A DNA stretch of 64,000 nt from Geodermatophilus dictyosporus (GCF_900115505.1 NZ_FOWQ01000003.1:1-64000), one strand, 5' to 3'. Shown: positions 9,092 to 19,031, counted from the stretch's first letter. Numbers and translations: made by a program. The notes: generated from the letters alone by a model not told the origin.

Positions 9092-10222
9092 TCAGAGGGC
9101 GGCGGCGAGGGCCGCGAGGTCGTCGGCGGTGGCGTCCAGGTGCGGCGACACCCGCAGCACGGGTGCGGTCATCTCCTCCGGCGACCGCTCGGTCAGCGCG
9201 GCGGTGGTGACGATGCCGTGCTCAGTGAGCAGCCGCGCCCGGGTGGTGACGACGTCGACGCCGTCGGGCGGGCGCAGCGTGGTGGTCGCGGTCGGCTCGT
9301 CGAGGGGCTCGACCACCCGCCAGCCGGCGGCACCGTCGAGCACCTCCCGCGACACGCGGCCGAGCGCCGCCAGCCGCGTGCGCACCCGGTCGGGCCCGGC
9401 GGCCAGGTGCTCCCCGACGGCCAGCACCAGCCCGACCCGGCCGGCCACGTGCGCCTCGCCGCTCTCCAGCGCCCGCAGCGGCGGCAGGTCGGCCGGCGCG
9501 GGCAGCACCGGCCGCAGCTCCGCGGTCACCGCCGGGCGCACGCACAGCACACCCACCCCGCGCGGGCCGGCCAGCCACTTGCGCGAGGTCGAGTAGACGA
9601 CGTCGGCACCGAGGTCGACGTCCACGTGCCCGAGCGACTGCGCGGCGTCGAGCACCAGCGGCACCCCGTGCTCCCGGCACAGCGCGGCCACCTCCGCGGC
9701 CGGCTGGACGACGCCGCGGTGGCTGGCCACGTGGGTCAGGTGCACGAACCGGGGCGGGTCGGCGGCCAGCAGCCGCCCGAGCGCCTCGACGTCGACCCGG
9801 CCGTCGCCGTCCACGGTCATCGGGACCGCCTCGAGGCCGGCGTCGCGCAGCATCGCGGCGTTGGGCGCGTACTCACCCGGCACCCGGGCCACGCGCGAGC
9901 CGGCGGGCAGCCGCCAGGCCGCGAGCAGGGCCGCCAGCGCCGCCTGCGCCGACTCGACGAACACCACGTCGGCCGCGGCCATCCCGGCCAGCCCGCCGAT
10001 GACGCTGCGGCCCTGCTGCAGCAGGTCGCCGGCGGTGGCCTCGGCGACGTACCCGCCGAGCTCGGCCTCGTGCCGCGCGTGGTGGGCCACCGCCTCGAGC
10101 ACCCGGTTGCTCTGCCGGCTGCACGCCGCGGTGTCCAGGTGCCGCCCGGCCGGCCGCGGGCGGGCGGCCCGCCAGGAGTCGCCGAGGTCCTCGTGCGGGA
10201 GCAGCAGGTCGAGCGCGGTCAC
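9092..10222 (-). CDS. egtE: Ergothioneine biosynthesis PLP-dependent C-S lyase EgtE
   Basis: EgtE performs the last step of ergothioneine synthesis, cleaving hercynylcysteine sulfoxide to ergothioneine. The 376-aa class V aminotransferase-fold protein has the actinobacterial EgtE signatures WRAARPRPAGRHLDTAACSRQS (split here by the start of strand 1), HARHEAELGGYVAE, HLTHVASHRGVVQP and VLDAAQSLGHV. The PLP-binding Lys215 lies in STSRKWLAGPRGVG. It is separated from egtABCD by four genes but lies on the same strand at the end of that run. A TACCGT element 6 nt before its GTG suggests it also has its own leaderless promoter. Confidence 0.88.
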   Translation of the reverse strand: MTALDLLLPHEDLGDSWRAARPRPAGRHLDTAACSRQSNRVLEAVAHHARHEAELGGYVAEATAGDLLQQGRSVIGGLAGMAAADVVFVESAQAALAALLAAWRLPAGSRVARVPGEYAPNAAMLRDAGLEAVPMTVDGDGRVDVEALGRLLAADPPRFVHLTHVASHRGVVQPAAEVAALCREHGVPLVLDAAQSLGHVDVDLGADVVYSTSRKWLAGPRGVGVLCVRPAVTAELRPVLPAPADLPPLRALESGEAHVAGRVGLVLAVGEHLAAGPDRVRTRLAALGRVSREVLDGAAGWRVVEPLDEPTATTTLRPPDGVDVVTTRARLLTEHGIVTTAALTERSPEEMTAPVLRVSPHLDATADDLAALAAAL

Positions 10223-10228
10223 GCCCCG

Positions 10229-10234
10229 ACGGTA
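10229..10234 (-). promoter_or_regulatory. -10 element, leaderless promoter of egtE
   Basis: On the minus strand TACCGT ends exactly 6 nt before the egtE GTG and no Shine-Dalgarno is present. It lies in the 22-nt gap after the anti-sigma factor gene, so egtE could be transcribed independently of the upstream operon. Confidence 0.5.
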
Positions 10235-10244
10235 GTGCGCGCGC

Positions 10245-11072
10245 TCAGGTGTCCAGCTGGCCGCGCGCCACCGAGACGCCGGAGTGCGTCGGGTCGCCGT
10301 CCAGCTGCTCGACCGAGACGTCGACCACCGGGTACTCGCCGAGGTCGAGGTCGGCGGGCAGCTCGAAGGAGTCGGTGCCGGTGCGCACCACGCCGAGCGG
10401 GATCAGCCCGGAGACCGACTCGGTGAGCAGCCAGGCCTCGTAGTAGCCCTCGGCCGGGGCGCCGGCGGCCAGCTCGACCTCCAGCACCCGCGTGCCGTCG
10501 GGCCGCTCCACCACGGTGGCCCGGCCCGACGCGTCGCTGTCGGCCAGCGGGTCGAGGGTGGCGGCGGCCAGCGGGACGCCGGTGCCGCCGGCCGGGTCGT
10601 CGCCGGCCGGGTCGCCGCCGCGCAGGGCGACCGCGCCGGCTCCGATCGCGAGCCCGGCCACCAGCGCGGCGGCCGCCGCCAGCAGCACCCGCGAGCGGCG
10701 GGGCCGCAGCGGCACGACGGGCGCGGGCGGGGGACCGGGGACGGCGGGCGGCGCCACCGGGGCGGGTGCGGCCACCGGCACCGGAGGGCTGTCGGGCACC
10801 CCGGCGGGCGGTGCGGAGGCGGCGACGACGTGCGGCCGCGGGGCGACGGTGACCCCGGTGGCCGCGGCGATGCCCGCCCACAGCCCCGGCGGGGGGGCGA
10901 CGGGCGGGCCGGGGTCGGCGAGCTCGGGGACCGAGAGCGCGGCGACGCTGCGGCGCAGCGCGGCGACCTCGTCGCGGCACCGGGCGCAGCCGGCCAGGTG
11001 GGCGGCGTCGTCGGTGGCGAGGGGCTCGCCCAGGGCCGCCAGGCCCAGGTCCTCAGGCGTGCAGTGCCGCAC
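10245..11072 (-). CDS. RskA-like membrane anti-sigma factor
   Basis: This 275-aa protein has an N-terminal zinc-binding anti-sigma domain with the HxxxCxxC motif (HLAGCARC, about residues 27-34). A long Pro/Ala-rich linker follows, then one transmembrane segment near residues 128-150 ([21 protein letters not shown]) and an extracytoplasmic RskA domain ([34 protein letters not shown]). It should hold the adjacent ECF sigma factor at the membrane and release it upon a signal. The GTG start overlaps the sigma gene by 20 nt, a typical sigma/anti-sigma arrangement. Confidence 0.9.
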   Translation of the reverse strand: MRHCTPEDLGLAALGEPLATDDAAHLAGCARCRDEVAALRRSVAALSVPELADPGPPVAPPPGLWAGIAAATGVTVAPRPHVVAASAPPAGVPDSPPVPVAAPAPVAPPAVPGPPPAPVVPLRPRRSRVLLAAAAALVAGLAIGAGAVALRGGDPAGDDPAGGTGVPLAAATLDPLADSDASGRATVVERPDGTRVLEVELAAGAPAEGYYEAWLLTESVSGLIPLGVVRTGTDSFELPADLDLGEYPVVDVSVEQLDGDPTHSGVSVARGQLDT

Positions 11073-11706
11073 CGTCCACCTCCAACCGGTCTCGCAGGCG
11101 CTCCAGGGTGCGCCGGATGTGGCTCTTGACCGTCCCGAGCGGCAGCCCGGTGCGCTCGGCGATCTGGCTGTGCGTGAGGTCGGCGAAGAAGGCCAGCTCG
11201 ATGATGCCGCGCTGGGGCTGGCCCAGGCGGTCCAGCTCGCCGAGCAGCAGCACGCGGTCGGCCACGGAGGCGTCCACCGGCGCCGGCCCGGTGGCCGGGG
11301 CGCGCTGGGCCTCGGCCGCGGCGGCCTCCGCGGCGCGGCGCTGCCGGTCGCGCCGCGCCCACGTGTCGGCGATCTTGTGCCGGGCCACGCCGGTCAGCCA
11401 GGCCGGCAGCGGGCCCTGCTCGGGGCGGAAGCCGCCGCGGCCGGTCCAGGCGGAGACGAAGGTCTGCTGGGTGACGTCCTCGGCGTCGGGGCCGGGGCCG
11501 AAGGCGCGCACCGCCATGCCGTGCACGCGCGCGGCCCAGCGCTCGTAGGCCCAGGCCAGCGCCTGCTCGTCACCCGCGGCGAAGCGCCGGCCGACCTCGT
11601 CGTCGTCCGGGCCGGCGGCGTCCGGCGCGGCCGGCGTCGCCTCGGTCGTCACCCGCCCGACGATAGAGCCCCTCCAGCCGGCGCGGGGCCCCAGCAGGTC
11701 AGTCAC
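11053..11706 (-). CDS. ECF RNA polymerase sigma factor (SigK-like)
   Basis: The protein has sigma region 2 ([37 protein letters not shown], then [15 protein letters not shown]) and region 4 with a helix-turn-helix ([30 protein letters not shown]). With its RskA-like partner it resembles the SigK class of ECF factors. Two starts are possible: GTG 11706, which overlaps the sortase stop and has GGAG 8 nt upstream (217 aa), or GTG 11652 (199 aa). I list the first. In the operon it lies between a class F sortase and its anti-sigma factor. Its regulon, and whether it includes the egt genes upstream, is unknown. Confidence 0.9.
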   Translation of the reverse strand: MTDLLGPRAGWRGSIVGRVTTEATPAAPDAAGPDDDEVGRRFAAGDEQALAWAYERWAARVHGMAVRAFGPGPDAEDVTQQTFVSAWTGRGGFRPEQGPLPAWLTGVARHKIADTWARRDRQRRAAEAAAAEAQRAPATGPAPVDASVADRVLLLGELDRLGQPQRGIIELAFFADLTHSQIAERTGLPLGTVKSHIRRTLERLRDRLEVDGAALHA

Positions 11707-12349
11707 GGGCGGGCTCCGCGACGACGACCACGTTGTCGCGGTAGCCGCCGACGTCGGGGAGGAACGGTCCGCCGCAGGTGACCAGCGTCAGCCGCGGTGG
11801 CCCGTCCCGCCGGAACAGGGCGTCCACCGGGAGCGCCTGCTTGTCCAGCAGCTCCCGGCCGGCGACGACCCAGCGGGTCACCGCCCCGGCGGCGTCGGTC
11901 ACCAGCACCTCGTCGCCGGGCTCGGCCTCGCGCAGCGGCGCGAGCGCGCCCAGGCCCTGCTCGGCGTCGTCCACGTGCCCGGCGACCACCGCCGAGCCCG
12001 GCGCCCCGGGCACCGGGCCGAAGCGGTACCAGCCGGCCCGGTCGACGTCCCCCGGCAGCTCCATCTGGCCGTCGCCGGTGACCCCCGTGGCGTCGACCGG
12101 GGCGTCCACCCCGCGGGCGGGGACCTCCAGCCGCACCGGGGCGACGACCTCGGCCGCCGGCGCCGGTGCGGCGTCGCGGACGCCCACCTGCGGGGTCGCC
12201 GGTGCCGGCGGGCCGGCCGGCGCGGGCGTGCCGAGGACCTCCTCGACGGGCGCGCCCGCCGCCGCGGCGGGCCGGGTCAGCTCCCACGCGGTGGGCACGC
12301 CCACGGCGAGGGCCAGGCCCAGGGCCACGCCGGCGGCGGCGGGTCGCAC
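11699..12349 (-). CDS. Class F sortase
   Basis: A 216-aa membrane-anchored transpeptidase. One N-terminal transmembrane segment (residues 4-20) is followed by a Pro/Ala-rich stalk and a sortase domain from about residue 70. The catalytic triad is visible: His125 (AGHVDD), Cys192 (LTLVTCGG) and Arg204 (GGYRDNV). The GTG at 12349 is chosen over an upstream start because GGGAGG lies 8 nt before it. The spacing to the DUF4397 gene (13 nt) suggests that protein is the partner or substrate, although no canonical LPxTG is present in it. Confidence 0.85.
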   Translation of the reverse strand: MRPAAAGVALGLALAVGVPTAWELTRPAAAAGAPVEEVLGTPAPAGPPAPATPQVGVRDAAPAPAAEVVAPVRLEVPARGVDAPVDATGVTGDGQMELPGDVDRAGWYRFGPVPGAPGSAVVAGHVDDAEQGLGALAPLREAEPGDEVLVTDAAGAVTRWVVAGRELLDKQALPVDALFRRDGPPRLTLVTCGGPFLPDVGGYRDNVVVVAEPARD

Positions 12350-12362
12350 CGTCGTCCTCCCG

Positions 12363-13190
12363 TCAGGCGCGGGTCGTGGCCAGCCGGCGGGCGGCCACGC
12401 CGGCACCGAGCAGGCCGAGGGCGGACAGGCCGAGCAGCGGCAGCGGCAGGCCCGCGTCGTCGGCAGCGCCGTCGACGAGGCCCGCGGTGCCGCCGGGGAC
12501 GCCGGAGGGCGCCGAGCCCGGGCCGCCGATCGTCTGGACGGCGAGCTCGTAGCCGGCGTCCTGCGAGCCCCACGCGTAGACGACGGTGGTGGCGCCCTCG
12601 GTCACGGTCAGGTCGGCCGGGCCCAGCGCCACGGTGTCGGTCCCGGCGAGGACGACGTCGGCGCTGACCGTGCCGGCCGGGACGGTCAGGGCCGCCTCGT
12701 TCGGGTTGGCCAGGCCGGGCGCGACCACCTGGCCGCCGGCGCGGACGTCGACCGCCGGCGCGGCCGCGGTGTGCCGGACGACGACCCGGCCCTGGCCCGC
12801 GGGCACCGCCGACGTGTCGTTGACGAACGGCGTGAGCACCGGCTGACCGGCCTCGGTCAGGTGGGCGACCACCGTGGCGTTCGCACCCGCGGGCACCGAG
12901 ACGCCGTTCGCCGAGACCAGCGGCGTGCCCGACCCGTCGGCGGCGTCGGCCGGGAACAGCGCGACGTCGTAGCTGCCGGCGGGCAGCTGCAGCGGGTCGG
13001 TGAGGGTGCCGGGCCGGAAGTCGTCGATCAGCCGCTCGCCGTCGGCGTAGACGTCGACCGGGGTGTCCGGTACGGCGTGCAGGACGGAGACGGTGGCGGT
13101 GTCGGCCGCGCTGGCGGGTGCCACGCCGAGGGCGAGCAGCGCGCCGGCGCCGGCGACGGCGGTCACGCCGAGGGTGCGGGTCCTGGTCAC
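12363..13190 (-). CDS. Secreted DUF4397-domain protein with C-terminal membrane anchor
   Basis: This 275-aa protein begins with a Sec signal peptide ([19 protein letters not shown], then ASA/AD cleavage near residue 29). It continues with a DUF4397 domain made of two similar beta-sandwich halves, recognisable by [18 protein letters not shown] and [18 protein letters not shown]. The C terminus has a hydrophobic stretch ([19 protein letters not shown]) followed by Arg residues, like a cell-wall sorting tail but without LPxTG. The GTG start overlaps the egtD stop by 4 nt and has a GGAGGA ribosome-binding site. It is probably a surface protein handled by the downstream sortase; its function is unknown. 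Confidence 0.82.
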   Translation of the reverse strand: MTRTRTLGVTAVAGAGALLALGVAPASAADTATVSVLHAVPDTPVDVYADGERLIDDFRPGTLTDPLQLPAGSYDVALFPADAADGSGTPLVSANGVSVPAGANATVVAHLTEAGQPVLTPFVNDTSAVPAGQGRVVVRHTAAAPAVDVRAGGQVVAPGLANPNEAALTVPAGTVSADVVLAGTDTVALGPADLTVTEGATTVVYAWGSQDAGYELAVQTIGGPGSAPSGVPGGTAGLVDGAADDAGLPLPLLGLSALGLLGAGVAARRLATTRA

Positions 13191-14230
13191 GGGGTCCTCC
13201 GGTTTCTGGGGGGTGCTGACACCCCCTCTTCCGCGGCACCCCCGCGACCGGATGCAGGGCCCTCAGCCCGGGTGGACAGGGAGACGGCGACGTCGCCGGC
13301 GGGGTCGGTCCACCAGTGCGTCAGCCGCAGGCCGGCGTCGGCGAGCTCGGCCTCGACCCGCTCCCGGCGGAACTTCGCCGACACCTCCGTCCGGAGCTCC
13401 TCGCCCGCGGCGAAGGGGACCTCGAGGCCCAGCGCCGGCACCCGCACCACCTGGTCGGTGCGCGAGCGCAGCCGCATCTCGATCCACTCGTTCTCCGGGT
13501 CCCAGACCGCGACGTGGTCGAAGGCGTCGGGGTCGACGTCGGCGCCGAGCTCGCGCTCCAGCACCCGCAGCACGTTGCGGTTGAACTCCGCGGTGACGCC
13601 GGCCGCGTCGTCGTAGGCCCGCACCAGGCGGCCGGGGTCCTTGACCAGGTCGGTGCCGAGCAGGAACGAGTCGCCGGGCTGCAGGCCGGCGGCCAGGTCG
13701 CGGAGGAACGCCGCCCGCGGCCGCGGCTCGAGGTTGCCGATCGTCGAGCCGAGGAAGGCGACCAGCCGCCGCCCGGAGCGGGGCAGCAGGTCCAGGTGCC
13801 GGGTGAAGTCGCCGACGACGGCGTCGACGGCGACCCCCGGGTACTCGGCGGTGATCGCCGCGCCGGCCGCCTCGAGCACCGACGGGTCGACGTCGACGGG
13901 CACGAACCGGCGCAGCGTGCCGGCCGCGCGCAGCGCGTCGAGCAGCAGACGGGTCTTCTCCGAGGTGCCGCTGCCCAGCTCCACCAGCACGTCGGCGCCC
14001 GACGCCGCGGCCATCTCGCCGGCGTGCGCCTCGAGCACGGCCCGCTCGGCGCGGGTGGGGTAGTACTCGGGCAGCCGGGTGATCTCGTCGAACAGCTCGC
14101 TGCCGCGGGCGTCGTAGAACCAGCGCGGCGGCAGCGTCCTCGGCGTCGCGGTCAGTCCGGCGAGCACGTCGGCGCGCAGCGCGGCCGCGGCGTCGTCGGG
14201 GGCCAGGTGGCGGGCCGGGGAGTCGGTCAC
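13187..14230 (-). CDS. egtD: L-histidine N-alpha-methyltransferase EgtD
   Basis: EgtD uses three SAM to trimethylate histidine to hercynine, the first step of ergothioneine synthesis. The protein has [28 protein letters not shown] (in two parts) and the SAM motif [27 protein letters not shown] and [20 protein letters not shown] follow, then [17 protein letters not shown] text ([18 protein letters not shown]), all diagnostic for EgtD. At 347 aa it is about 25 residues longer than mycobacterial EgtD; the extra C-terminal tail ([21 protein letters not shown]) is low-complexity and ends in a 4-nt overlap with the DUF4397 gene. The GTG start overlaps the egtC stop and has an AGAGGAG site. Confidence 0.95.
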   Translation of the reverse strand: MTDSPARHLAPDDAAAALRADVLAGLTATPRTLPPRWFYDARGSELFDEITRLPEYYPTRAERAVLEAHAGEMAAASGADVLVELGSGTSEKTRLLLDALRAAGTLRRFVPVDVDPSVLEAAGAAITAEYPGVAVDAVVGDFTRHLDLLPRSGRRLVAFLGSTIGNLEPRPRAAFLRDLAAGLQPGDSFLLGTDLVKDPGRLVRAYDDAAGVTAEFNRNVLRVLERELGADVDPDAFDHVAVWDPENEWIEMRLRSRTDQVVRVPALGLEVPFAAGEELRTEVSAKFRRERVEAELADAGLRLTHWWTDPAGDVAVSLSTRAEGPASGRGGAAEEGVSAPPRNRRTP

Positions 14231-14955
14231 GGGGCTCCTCTGCCGGGAGTCGGGGTGCTCGGGATCGGGGCGAGTGCGGTGACGGTCAGCCCGTCGGGGG
14301 TCACCTCGACCAGGGAGCGGTCGGGGACGTCGGTCCAGGCGGGGTCGTCGTCCCAGGGCTCGCTGGCCAGCGCCGTCCCCTCGTCGGTGACCAGCGTCGA
14401 GAGCGTGTCCCCCCAGGTGGTGGCCAGCAGCCGGGCGCCGTCGGCGGCCAGCAGGTTCAGCCGGGCGGCGGGGTCCGCGGCGCCCACCTCGCGGACGACG
14501 TCGCCGAGCGCGTCGGGACCGCGGCCGAAGACCAGCGCCGCGAGCAGCGCGCTGTCGACGGTCGACTCGGCGTCGCGCACGGCCGGCAGCACCGCGCGGT
14601 CGACCCGGCCGTTGTGCGACAGCAGCCAGCGGCCGTCGGTGAACGGCGCGACGGCGCTCTCCTCCAGCGGCATGCCCACCGTGGCCGAGCGGACGGCGGC
14701 GACCACGCAGCCCGAGGACAGCACCGGGGCCACCGAGGCGAACGACGGGTCGCCCCACAGCGGTCGCGCCGACCGCCACCGGGCCGGCTGCGGGCGGCCG
14801 GGCGCGTAGAAGCCCACGCCCCAGCCGTCGGCGTTGACCGTGCCGTACCGCTGCCGCCGCGGCGCCCACGACTGCACCAGCAGCGACGACGGCGGCTCGA
14901 GCACCAGCTGCGCCAGCGTGCGCGGCCGGCCCAGCCAGGCGAGGTGGCGGCACAT
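14227..14955 (-). CDS. egtC: Gamma-glutamyl-hercynylcysteine sulfoxide hydrolase EgtC
   Basis: EgtC is a class II glutamine-amidotransferase-like Ntn hydrolase that removes glutamate from gamma-glutamyl-hercynylcysteine sulfoxide. The start at 14955 places the catalytic Cys at position 2 (MCRHLAWLG), as the Ntn mechanism requires. Other motifs are [10 protein letters not shown] and LLSHNGRVD. It is 242 aa, starts 2 nt after egtB and overlaps egtD by 4 nt. Confidence 0.94.
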   Translation of the reverse strand: MCRHLAWLGRPRTLAQLVLEPPSSLLVQSWAPRRQRYGTVNADGWGVGFYAPGRPQPARWRSARPLWGDPSFASVAPVLSSGCVVAAVRSATVGMPLEESAVAPFTDGRWLLSHNGRVDRAVLPAVRDAESTVDSALLAALVFGRGPDALGDVVREVGAADPAARLNLLAADGARLLATTWGDTLSTLVTDEGTALASEPWDDDPAWTDVPDRSLVEVTPDGLTVTALAPIPSTPTPGRGAP

Positions 14956-14957
14956 CC

Positions 14958-16244
14958 CTACGCGTCCCAGGCCAGCCGGAAGCCGCTGAAGACCTGCCGG
15001 CGGACCGGGTGGTCCCAGTTGCGGAAGCCCGGCCGCAGGATCGACGACGCCACCGACCACGCGCCGCCGCGCAGCACCTTGTAGTCGCCGCCGAAGAAGG
15101 GCGCGGAGTAGTCGGCGTAGAGCATGGGCGTGAAGCCCGGCCACGGCTCGAAGCCCGACGACGTCCACTCCCAGACGTCGCCCACCACCTGCTCGGCGCC
15201 GTACGCCGAGGCGCCGGCCGGGTAGGCGCCGACGGGGGCCGGCCGGAGCGCCGTGCCGTCGAGGTTGACCAGCGCCGGGGTCGGGTCGGTGTCCCCCCAG
15301 GGCCAGCGCCGTCGCCGTCCGGTGGCCGGGTCCCAGGTGGCGGCCTTCTCCCACTCGGCCTCGGTGGGCAGCCGGGCCCCGGCCCACGCGGCGTAGGCCT
15401 CGGCCTCGAAGAACGTCACGTGCTGCACCGGCTCGTCGCCCGGGATCTCCTCCAGGACGCCGAAGCGGGTGCGCAGCGTGCCGTCGGGGCTCCAGTACTG
15501 CGGCCGCTGCAGCCCGGCCTCCTGCCGGTGGGCCCAGCCGCGCCCGGACCACCAGCGCGGGGTGTCGTAGCCGCCGTCGGCCACGAAGGCGGCGTACTCG
15601 GCGTTGGTCACCGGCACCCGGCCGATGCGGAAGGCGGGCAGGTCGACGACGTGCGCCGGCCGCTCGTTGTCCAGGGAGAACGGCTCGTCGGCCGCGTCGA
15701 CGCCGAGCACGAACGGCCCGCCGGGCACCAGCACCGACGTGCCGGCCACCCCCGGCCTGCCGGGCGGCAGCGGCGTGCCCGCGCCCAGCAGCGGCGGTCC
15801 CGTGCGGATGGCCAGCGCCTGCAGCATCGTCTCGTCGTGCTGCTGCTCGTGGCTGACGACCATCGCGAAGTCGAACGGGTCGCCGTCGTCGTCGCGCCCG
15901 AGCCGCTCCAGCCGGTCGAGCACCCGGCCGCGGACCTCCCGGCCGAAGGCGCGGGCCTCCACCGGCGGCAGCAGCGGCAGCCGGGCGCGCACCGCCCGCG
16001 GCTGGGTGAACGCGTCGTAGAGCGCCTCGACCGCCGGCGGCAGCAGCCCGGGACGGCGGGCGTCACCGCGGCGCAGCAGCCACAGGTCCTCCTGCTGGGC
16101 GACGTGCGCGAGGTCCCAGACCAGCGGGCTGAGCAGCGGCGTGTGCTGGCGCAGCAGCTCGGGCTCGTCGTGGTCGGTGAGCAGCAGGGTGCGCGCCCGG
16201 GCGGTCTCGAGGTCGCGGGCGAGCTGCTCGCGCGGGTCGGTCAT
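14958..16244 (-). CDS. egtB: Hercynine oxygenase (sulfoxide synthase) EgtB
   Basis: EgtB is the non-heme iron enzyme that couples hercynine to gamma-glutamylcysteine with O2. The 428-aa protein has an N-terminal DinB-like domain supplying the three-His iron site: His47 (DLAHVAQQ), His132 and His136 ([10 protein letters not shown]). A formylglycine-generating-enzyme-like domain starts near residue 167 ([54 protein letters not shown]). With egtA encoding a gamma-glutamylcysteine ligase next door, the gamma-glutamylcysteine-dependent pathway type is clear. It overlaps egtA by 4 nt. Confidence 0.96.
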   Translation of the reverse strand: MTDPREQLARDLETARARTLLLTDHDEPELLRQHTPLLSPLVWDLAHVAQQEDLWLLRRGDARRPGLLPPAVEALYDAFTQPRAVRARLPLLPPVEARAFGREVRGRVLDRLERLGRDDDGDPFDFAMVVSHEQQHDETMLQALAIRTGPPLLGAGTPLPPGRPGVAGTSVLVPGGPFVLGVDAADEPFSLDNERPAHVVDLPAFRIGRVPVTNAEYAAFVADGGYDTPRWWSGRGWAHRQEAGLQRPQYWSPDGTLRTRFGVLEEIPGDEPVQHVTFFEAEAYAAWAGARLPTEAEWEKAATWDPATGRRRRWPWGDTDPTPALVNLDGTALRPAPVGAYPAGASAYGAEQVVGDVWEWTSSGFEPWPGFTPMLYADYSAPFFGGDYKVLRGGAWSVASSILRPGFRNWDHPVRRQVFSGFRLAWDA

Positions 16245-17494
16245 CGGGGGTCCTCCGTGGCCGTGAGGAGGGCGGCGACCGGGCCGCCGGTGCTCGCCGC
16301 GGCGAGCAGTGCGTCCCCCGGGCAGCGACCGGCCGCGACGAGGTCGGCCAGGGCCTCGGTCCCCGGTCGCAGGGACGGCGCGACCACGGGCGCCGCGGCG
16401 GCCAGGCAGCGCACCGCCGCCGTCCGCAGCGCGGGGTCGGCCAGCCCGTCACGGGCGGCGCGGTCCCAGGCGCCGGCCACCGGCGCGGTGGCCTCGGCCG
16501 CGGCGTCGGCGGCGGCGGGGTCGTCGAGCAGGGCGGCGGTGACCGCGGCCAGTGCCGGCCACCAGGGCTCGGGTGCGGCGTCGAGGTAGCGGATCTCCAG
16601 GTAGCCGCGCGGGCGCACGGGCGGGAACAGCGTGGAGAGGTGGTAGTCGAGGTCGGCCGTCGTGGGCCGGCGCCCGCCCAGCGGCGCGGCGCCGGTGACC
16701 CAGTCGGCGAAGCGGGTGCGGCCGAGCACCGGCTCGGCGTCGCCGGTGGCGGGGTCGCGCACCAGCATCACCGGGGCGGCCAGGGCGTAGGCGGCCCACT
16801 CGCCGGCCGGGTCGGCCCCGCCGAGCAGCGGGCCGCAGCGCGCCTGGTCCAGCGCGCCCCACACCTGCTGCCGGGACGACCGCCACCCCGTGACCCGCCC
16901 GCCGAGCAGCGGGGAGCAGGCGGAGACGGCCACGAGCACGGGGCCCAGCTGGTGGGCCAGCGCCACCCGGCGGCTCCACCCCGCGGGCGGGCCGGCGTCC
17001 AGGTTGACCTGCAGCGACGCGGTGGCGGCCATCATCGCCGTCCCGGGGGTGCCGCAGCCGACGGCGGTGAAGTGCCGCTCCATGGCGCGGTAGCGGGGCG
17101 CCGGGCACACCCGGGCCGGCCGCCGCAGCGGGTCGGTGCCCACCGGCGCCAGGCCCAGCCGGCGGTCGGCGAGCACGCCGGCCAGCACGGCGCGGTCGGC
17201 CCGCAGTGCGGCGACCGCCGTCCCCGCGTCGGGCGCCGGCGGTCCGGAGAGCTCGACCTGCCCGCCCGGCTCGACGGTGACCCGGCTGCCGCCGGGCAGC
17301 GCCGGGACGGCGGCCAGCGCGGCGGTCACCCGGCTCCACGGCACGCGCGCGGGCGGGCGGTCGAGGTCGACGAGGTGGGCCTCGAGCTCCAGGCCCACGG
17401 CGCCCACCGGCCCGGGCCGCAGCGCAGCACCGGCGACGTGGGCGACGGCGGCGTCCAGGTCGAGCGCCGTGCGCTCCTCCACCGCAGGCGTCAC
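16241..17494 (-). CDS. egtA: Glutamate-cysteine ligase EgtA
   Basis: EgtA makes gamma-glutamylcysteine, the sulfur donor for EgtB. The 417-aa protein belongs to the GCS2/plant-type ligase family: [11 protein letters not shown] (about residue 41), [36 protein letters not shown] and the ATP-grasp-like [21 protein letters not shown] region. The GTG at 17494 has a strong GGAGGGGGG site and begins the conserved N terminus. It heads the minus-strand operon; its promoter should lie in the 172-bp gap to the divergent DUF309 gene. Confidence 0.93.
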   Translation of the reverse strand: MTPAVEERTALDLDAAVAHVAGAALRPGPVGAVGLELEAHLVDLDRPPARVPWSRVTAALAAVPALPGGSRVTVEPGGQVELSGPPAPDAGTAVAALRADRAVLAGVLADRRLGLAPVGTDPLRRPARVCPAPRYRAMERHFTAVGCGTPGTAMMAATASLQVNLDAGPPAGWSRRVALAHQLGPVLVAVSACSPLLGGRVTGWRSSRQQVWGALDQARCGPLLGGADPAGEWAAYALAAPVMLVRDPATGDAEPVLGRTRFADWVTGAAPLGGRRPTTADLDYHLSTLFPPVRPRGYLEIRYLDAAPEPWWPALAAVTAALLDDPAAADAAAEATAPVAGAWDRAARDGLADPALRTAAVRCLAAAAPVVAPSLRPGTEALADLVAAGRCPGDALLAAASTGGPVAALLTATEDPR

Positions 17495-17666
17495 GGGTCC
17501 ACCCCCCTCCAGGTCCGGACCGGTCGGCGAGCGACCGCGGGTCGGTGCGGGGGCGGCCTCTCGCGGCCGTCCTCGGCACCCATCCACGCACGTCGCGGCG
17601 CCGGTGACAAGCCCTCCGGGCGGCCGGCCCCGTGCCGTCGGGAGGTCTTCGCGCCAGACTGGCCGG

Positions 17667-18182
17667 GTGGTTCTCCCCCGCGACCGGGACGCCGAGGGGC
17701 GGGCCCGCAACGCCCGCCCGCGCGACGCCCTGGGCCGCCCGCTGCCCCGCGGCGCGCCGGGGGAGGAGCGGGCGCCCGAGGGGGTGCCACGGACGCCGGA
17801 CGAGGCGCTGGCCGAGGCCCAGCGGCTGCTCGACGCCGGCCGCCCCTTCCACGCCCACGAGGTGCTCGAGGACGCCTGGAAGGCCGCGCCCGAGGCCGAG
17901 CGGCAGCTGTGGCGGGGCCTGGCGCAGCTGGCCGTGGGGCTCACCCACGCCGCCCGCGGCAACGCCCGCGGGGCCGGGGCGCTGCTGGAGCGCGGCGCGG
18001 GCAACGTGGCGGCCTACGCCGGTGCGCCGCCGCACGGGGTCGACGTCGCCGGGCTGGTCGCCTGGGCCCGCGCGCTGGCCGCCGCACCGTCGGCCGGCGA
18101 CACCGTGCCCGGCCCGCGCCTGCGCGTGCGGGACTCCCGCGGCCGGGTAGGAGAGGGGCGTGACCGGTACCCGGCGGGGTGA
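17667..18182 (+). CDS. DUF309 domain protein
   Basis: A 171-aa protein with the DUF309 motif FHAHEVLEDAWKAAPEAERQ (about residues 64-83), followed by WRGLAQLAVGLTHAARGN, a helical metal-binding-like fold of unknown activity. The N-terminal 40 residues are Arg-rich and unlike the rest. The GTG at 17667 has a CAGACT hexamer 6 nt upstream and no Shine-Dalgarno. It is divergent from egtA and its 3' end overlaps the next membrane protein gene by 23 nt. Function unknown. Confidence 0.8.
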   Translation: MVLPRDRDAEGRARNARPRDALGRPLPRGAPGEERAPEGVPRTPDEALAEAQRLLDAGRPFHAHEVLEDAWKAAPEAERQLWRGLAQLAVGLTHAARGNARGAGALLERGAGNVAAYAGAPPHGVDVAGLVAWARALAAAPSAGDTVPGPRLRVRDSRGRVGEGRDRYPAG

Positions 18183-18945
18183 CGCCGTCCGGGCCGCGGC
18201 GGTGCTGCTCGCGGCCGTCGCCCAGATCGCGGGGAGCCCGCTCGGCACGGCGCTGGCCGGGCGCAGCGTGGGCGAGGTCAGCGACGCGACCCGCTCGCTG
18301 GTCACCCCGGCCGGTTACGCGTTCACCATCTGGGGGCCGGTCTTCGCGCTCGCCCTGGCCTGGGCGGTCTACCAGGCCCTCCCCGGGCAGCGGGACCGGG
18401 CGGTGCACCGGGCGACGGGCTGGCCGCTGGCCGCGGCCTTCGCCGGCAACGCCGGCTGGGAGCTGCTCTTCCCGCTGGCCGGGGACCGCCTGCCGGTGCT
18501 CCCCGCGGTGCTGCTGCTGGCCATCGTCGGTGCCGCGGCGACCGCCTGGGCGCGACTGCAGCACGCCCCGCCGGCCGGGCTGCCGCGGCTGCTCCCCGCG
18601 GCCGTCACCGGGCTGCTCCTGGGCTGGGTGACGCTCGCCGCGGTGGTGCAGGTCGCCAGCGCCGGTGTCGCGCTCGGCGCGCCGGCCCGCGGCACGGCGG
18701 CGCAGCTGTGGGCGGTCGGCGCGCTGGTCGCGGTCGCGGGCCTCGGCGCGGCGCTCGTCCTCGTCGCCCGCGTGGCGGCCGGGCCGTTCGCCCTGGCCGT
18801 GGTCTGGGGTCTGGTCGCGGTCGCCGGTGCCGGGGGGCCGGGCGTGGTGACCGGAGCCGCCCTGGGCGCCGCTGCGGTGGTGACGGCGGCCCTGGGAGCC
18901 CGGGCGGCCCGGCGGCGGGAACGCGGCGCGCTGCTGGTCGGCTGA
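18160..18945 (+). CDS. TspO/MBR-related polytopic membrane protein
   Basis: This 261-aa very hydrophobic protein has about seven transmembrane segments. Residues 45-75 (TPAGYAFTIWGPVFALALAWAVYQALPGQR in pieces) match the WGPxF region of tryptophan-rich sensory/TspO-like proteins, but the protein is 100 residues longer than classical TspO and has few Trp. It is therefore a distant relative, role unknown. The GTG start has AGGAG upstream and overlaps the DUF309 gene by 23 nt, so the two are probably co-expressed. Confidence 0.65.
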   Translation: MTGTRRGDAVRAAAVLLAAVAQIAGSPLGTALAGRSVGEVSDATRSLVTPAGYAFTIWGPVFALALAWAVYQALPGQRDRAVHRATGWPLAAAFAGNAGWELLFPLAGDRLPVLPAVLLLAIVGAAATAWARLQHAPPAGLPRLLPAAVTGLLLGWVTLAAVVQVASAGVALGAPARGTAAQLWAVGALVAVAGLGAALVLVARVAAGPFALAVVWGLVAVAGAGGPGVVTGAALGAAAVVTAALGARAARRRERGALLVG

Positions 18946-19031
18946 CCCTCGACCCGGGGCGGCGGTGCGGGCATCGTGGTACCCGACACCGACCTGCAGA
19001 CGACGGCCGCGGGCCGGGTGAGGAGGAGGCC

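Noticed and set aside
9092..10222. Cysteine desulfurase (IscS/NifS) assignment for the class V aminotransferase
   Set aside because: No active-site Cys loop of desulfurases; sequence signatures and locus match EgtE.
13209..13226. Hairpin as intrinsic terminator between egtD and the DUF4397 gene
   Set aside because: No U-tract, lies inside the egtD frame and the next gene overlaps by 4 nt; more likely not a terminator.
18160..18945. Classical TspO protein
   Set aside because: About 100 residues too long and poor in Trp; only the WGPxF region matches, so it is called TspO-related.
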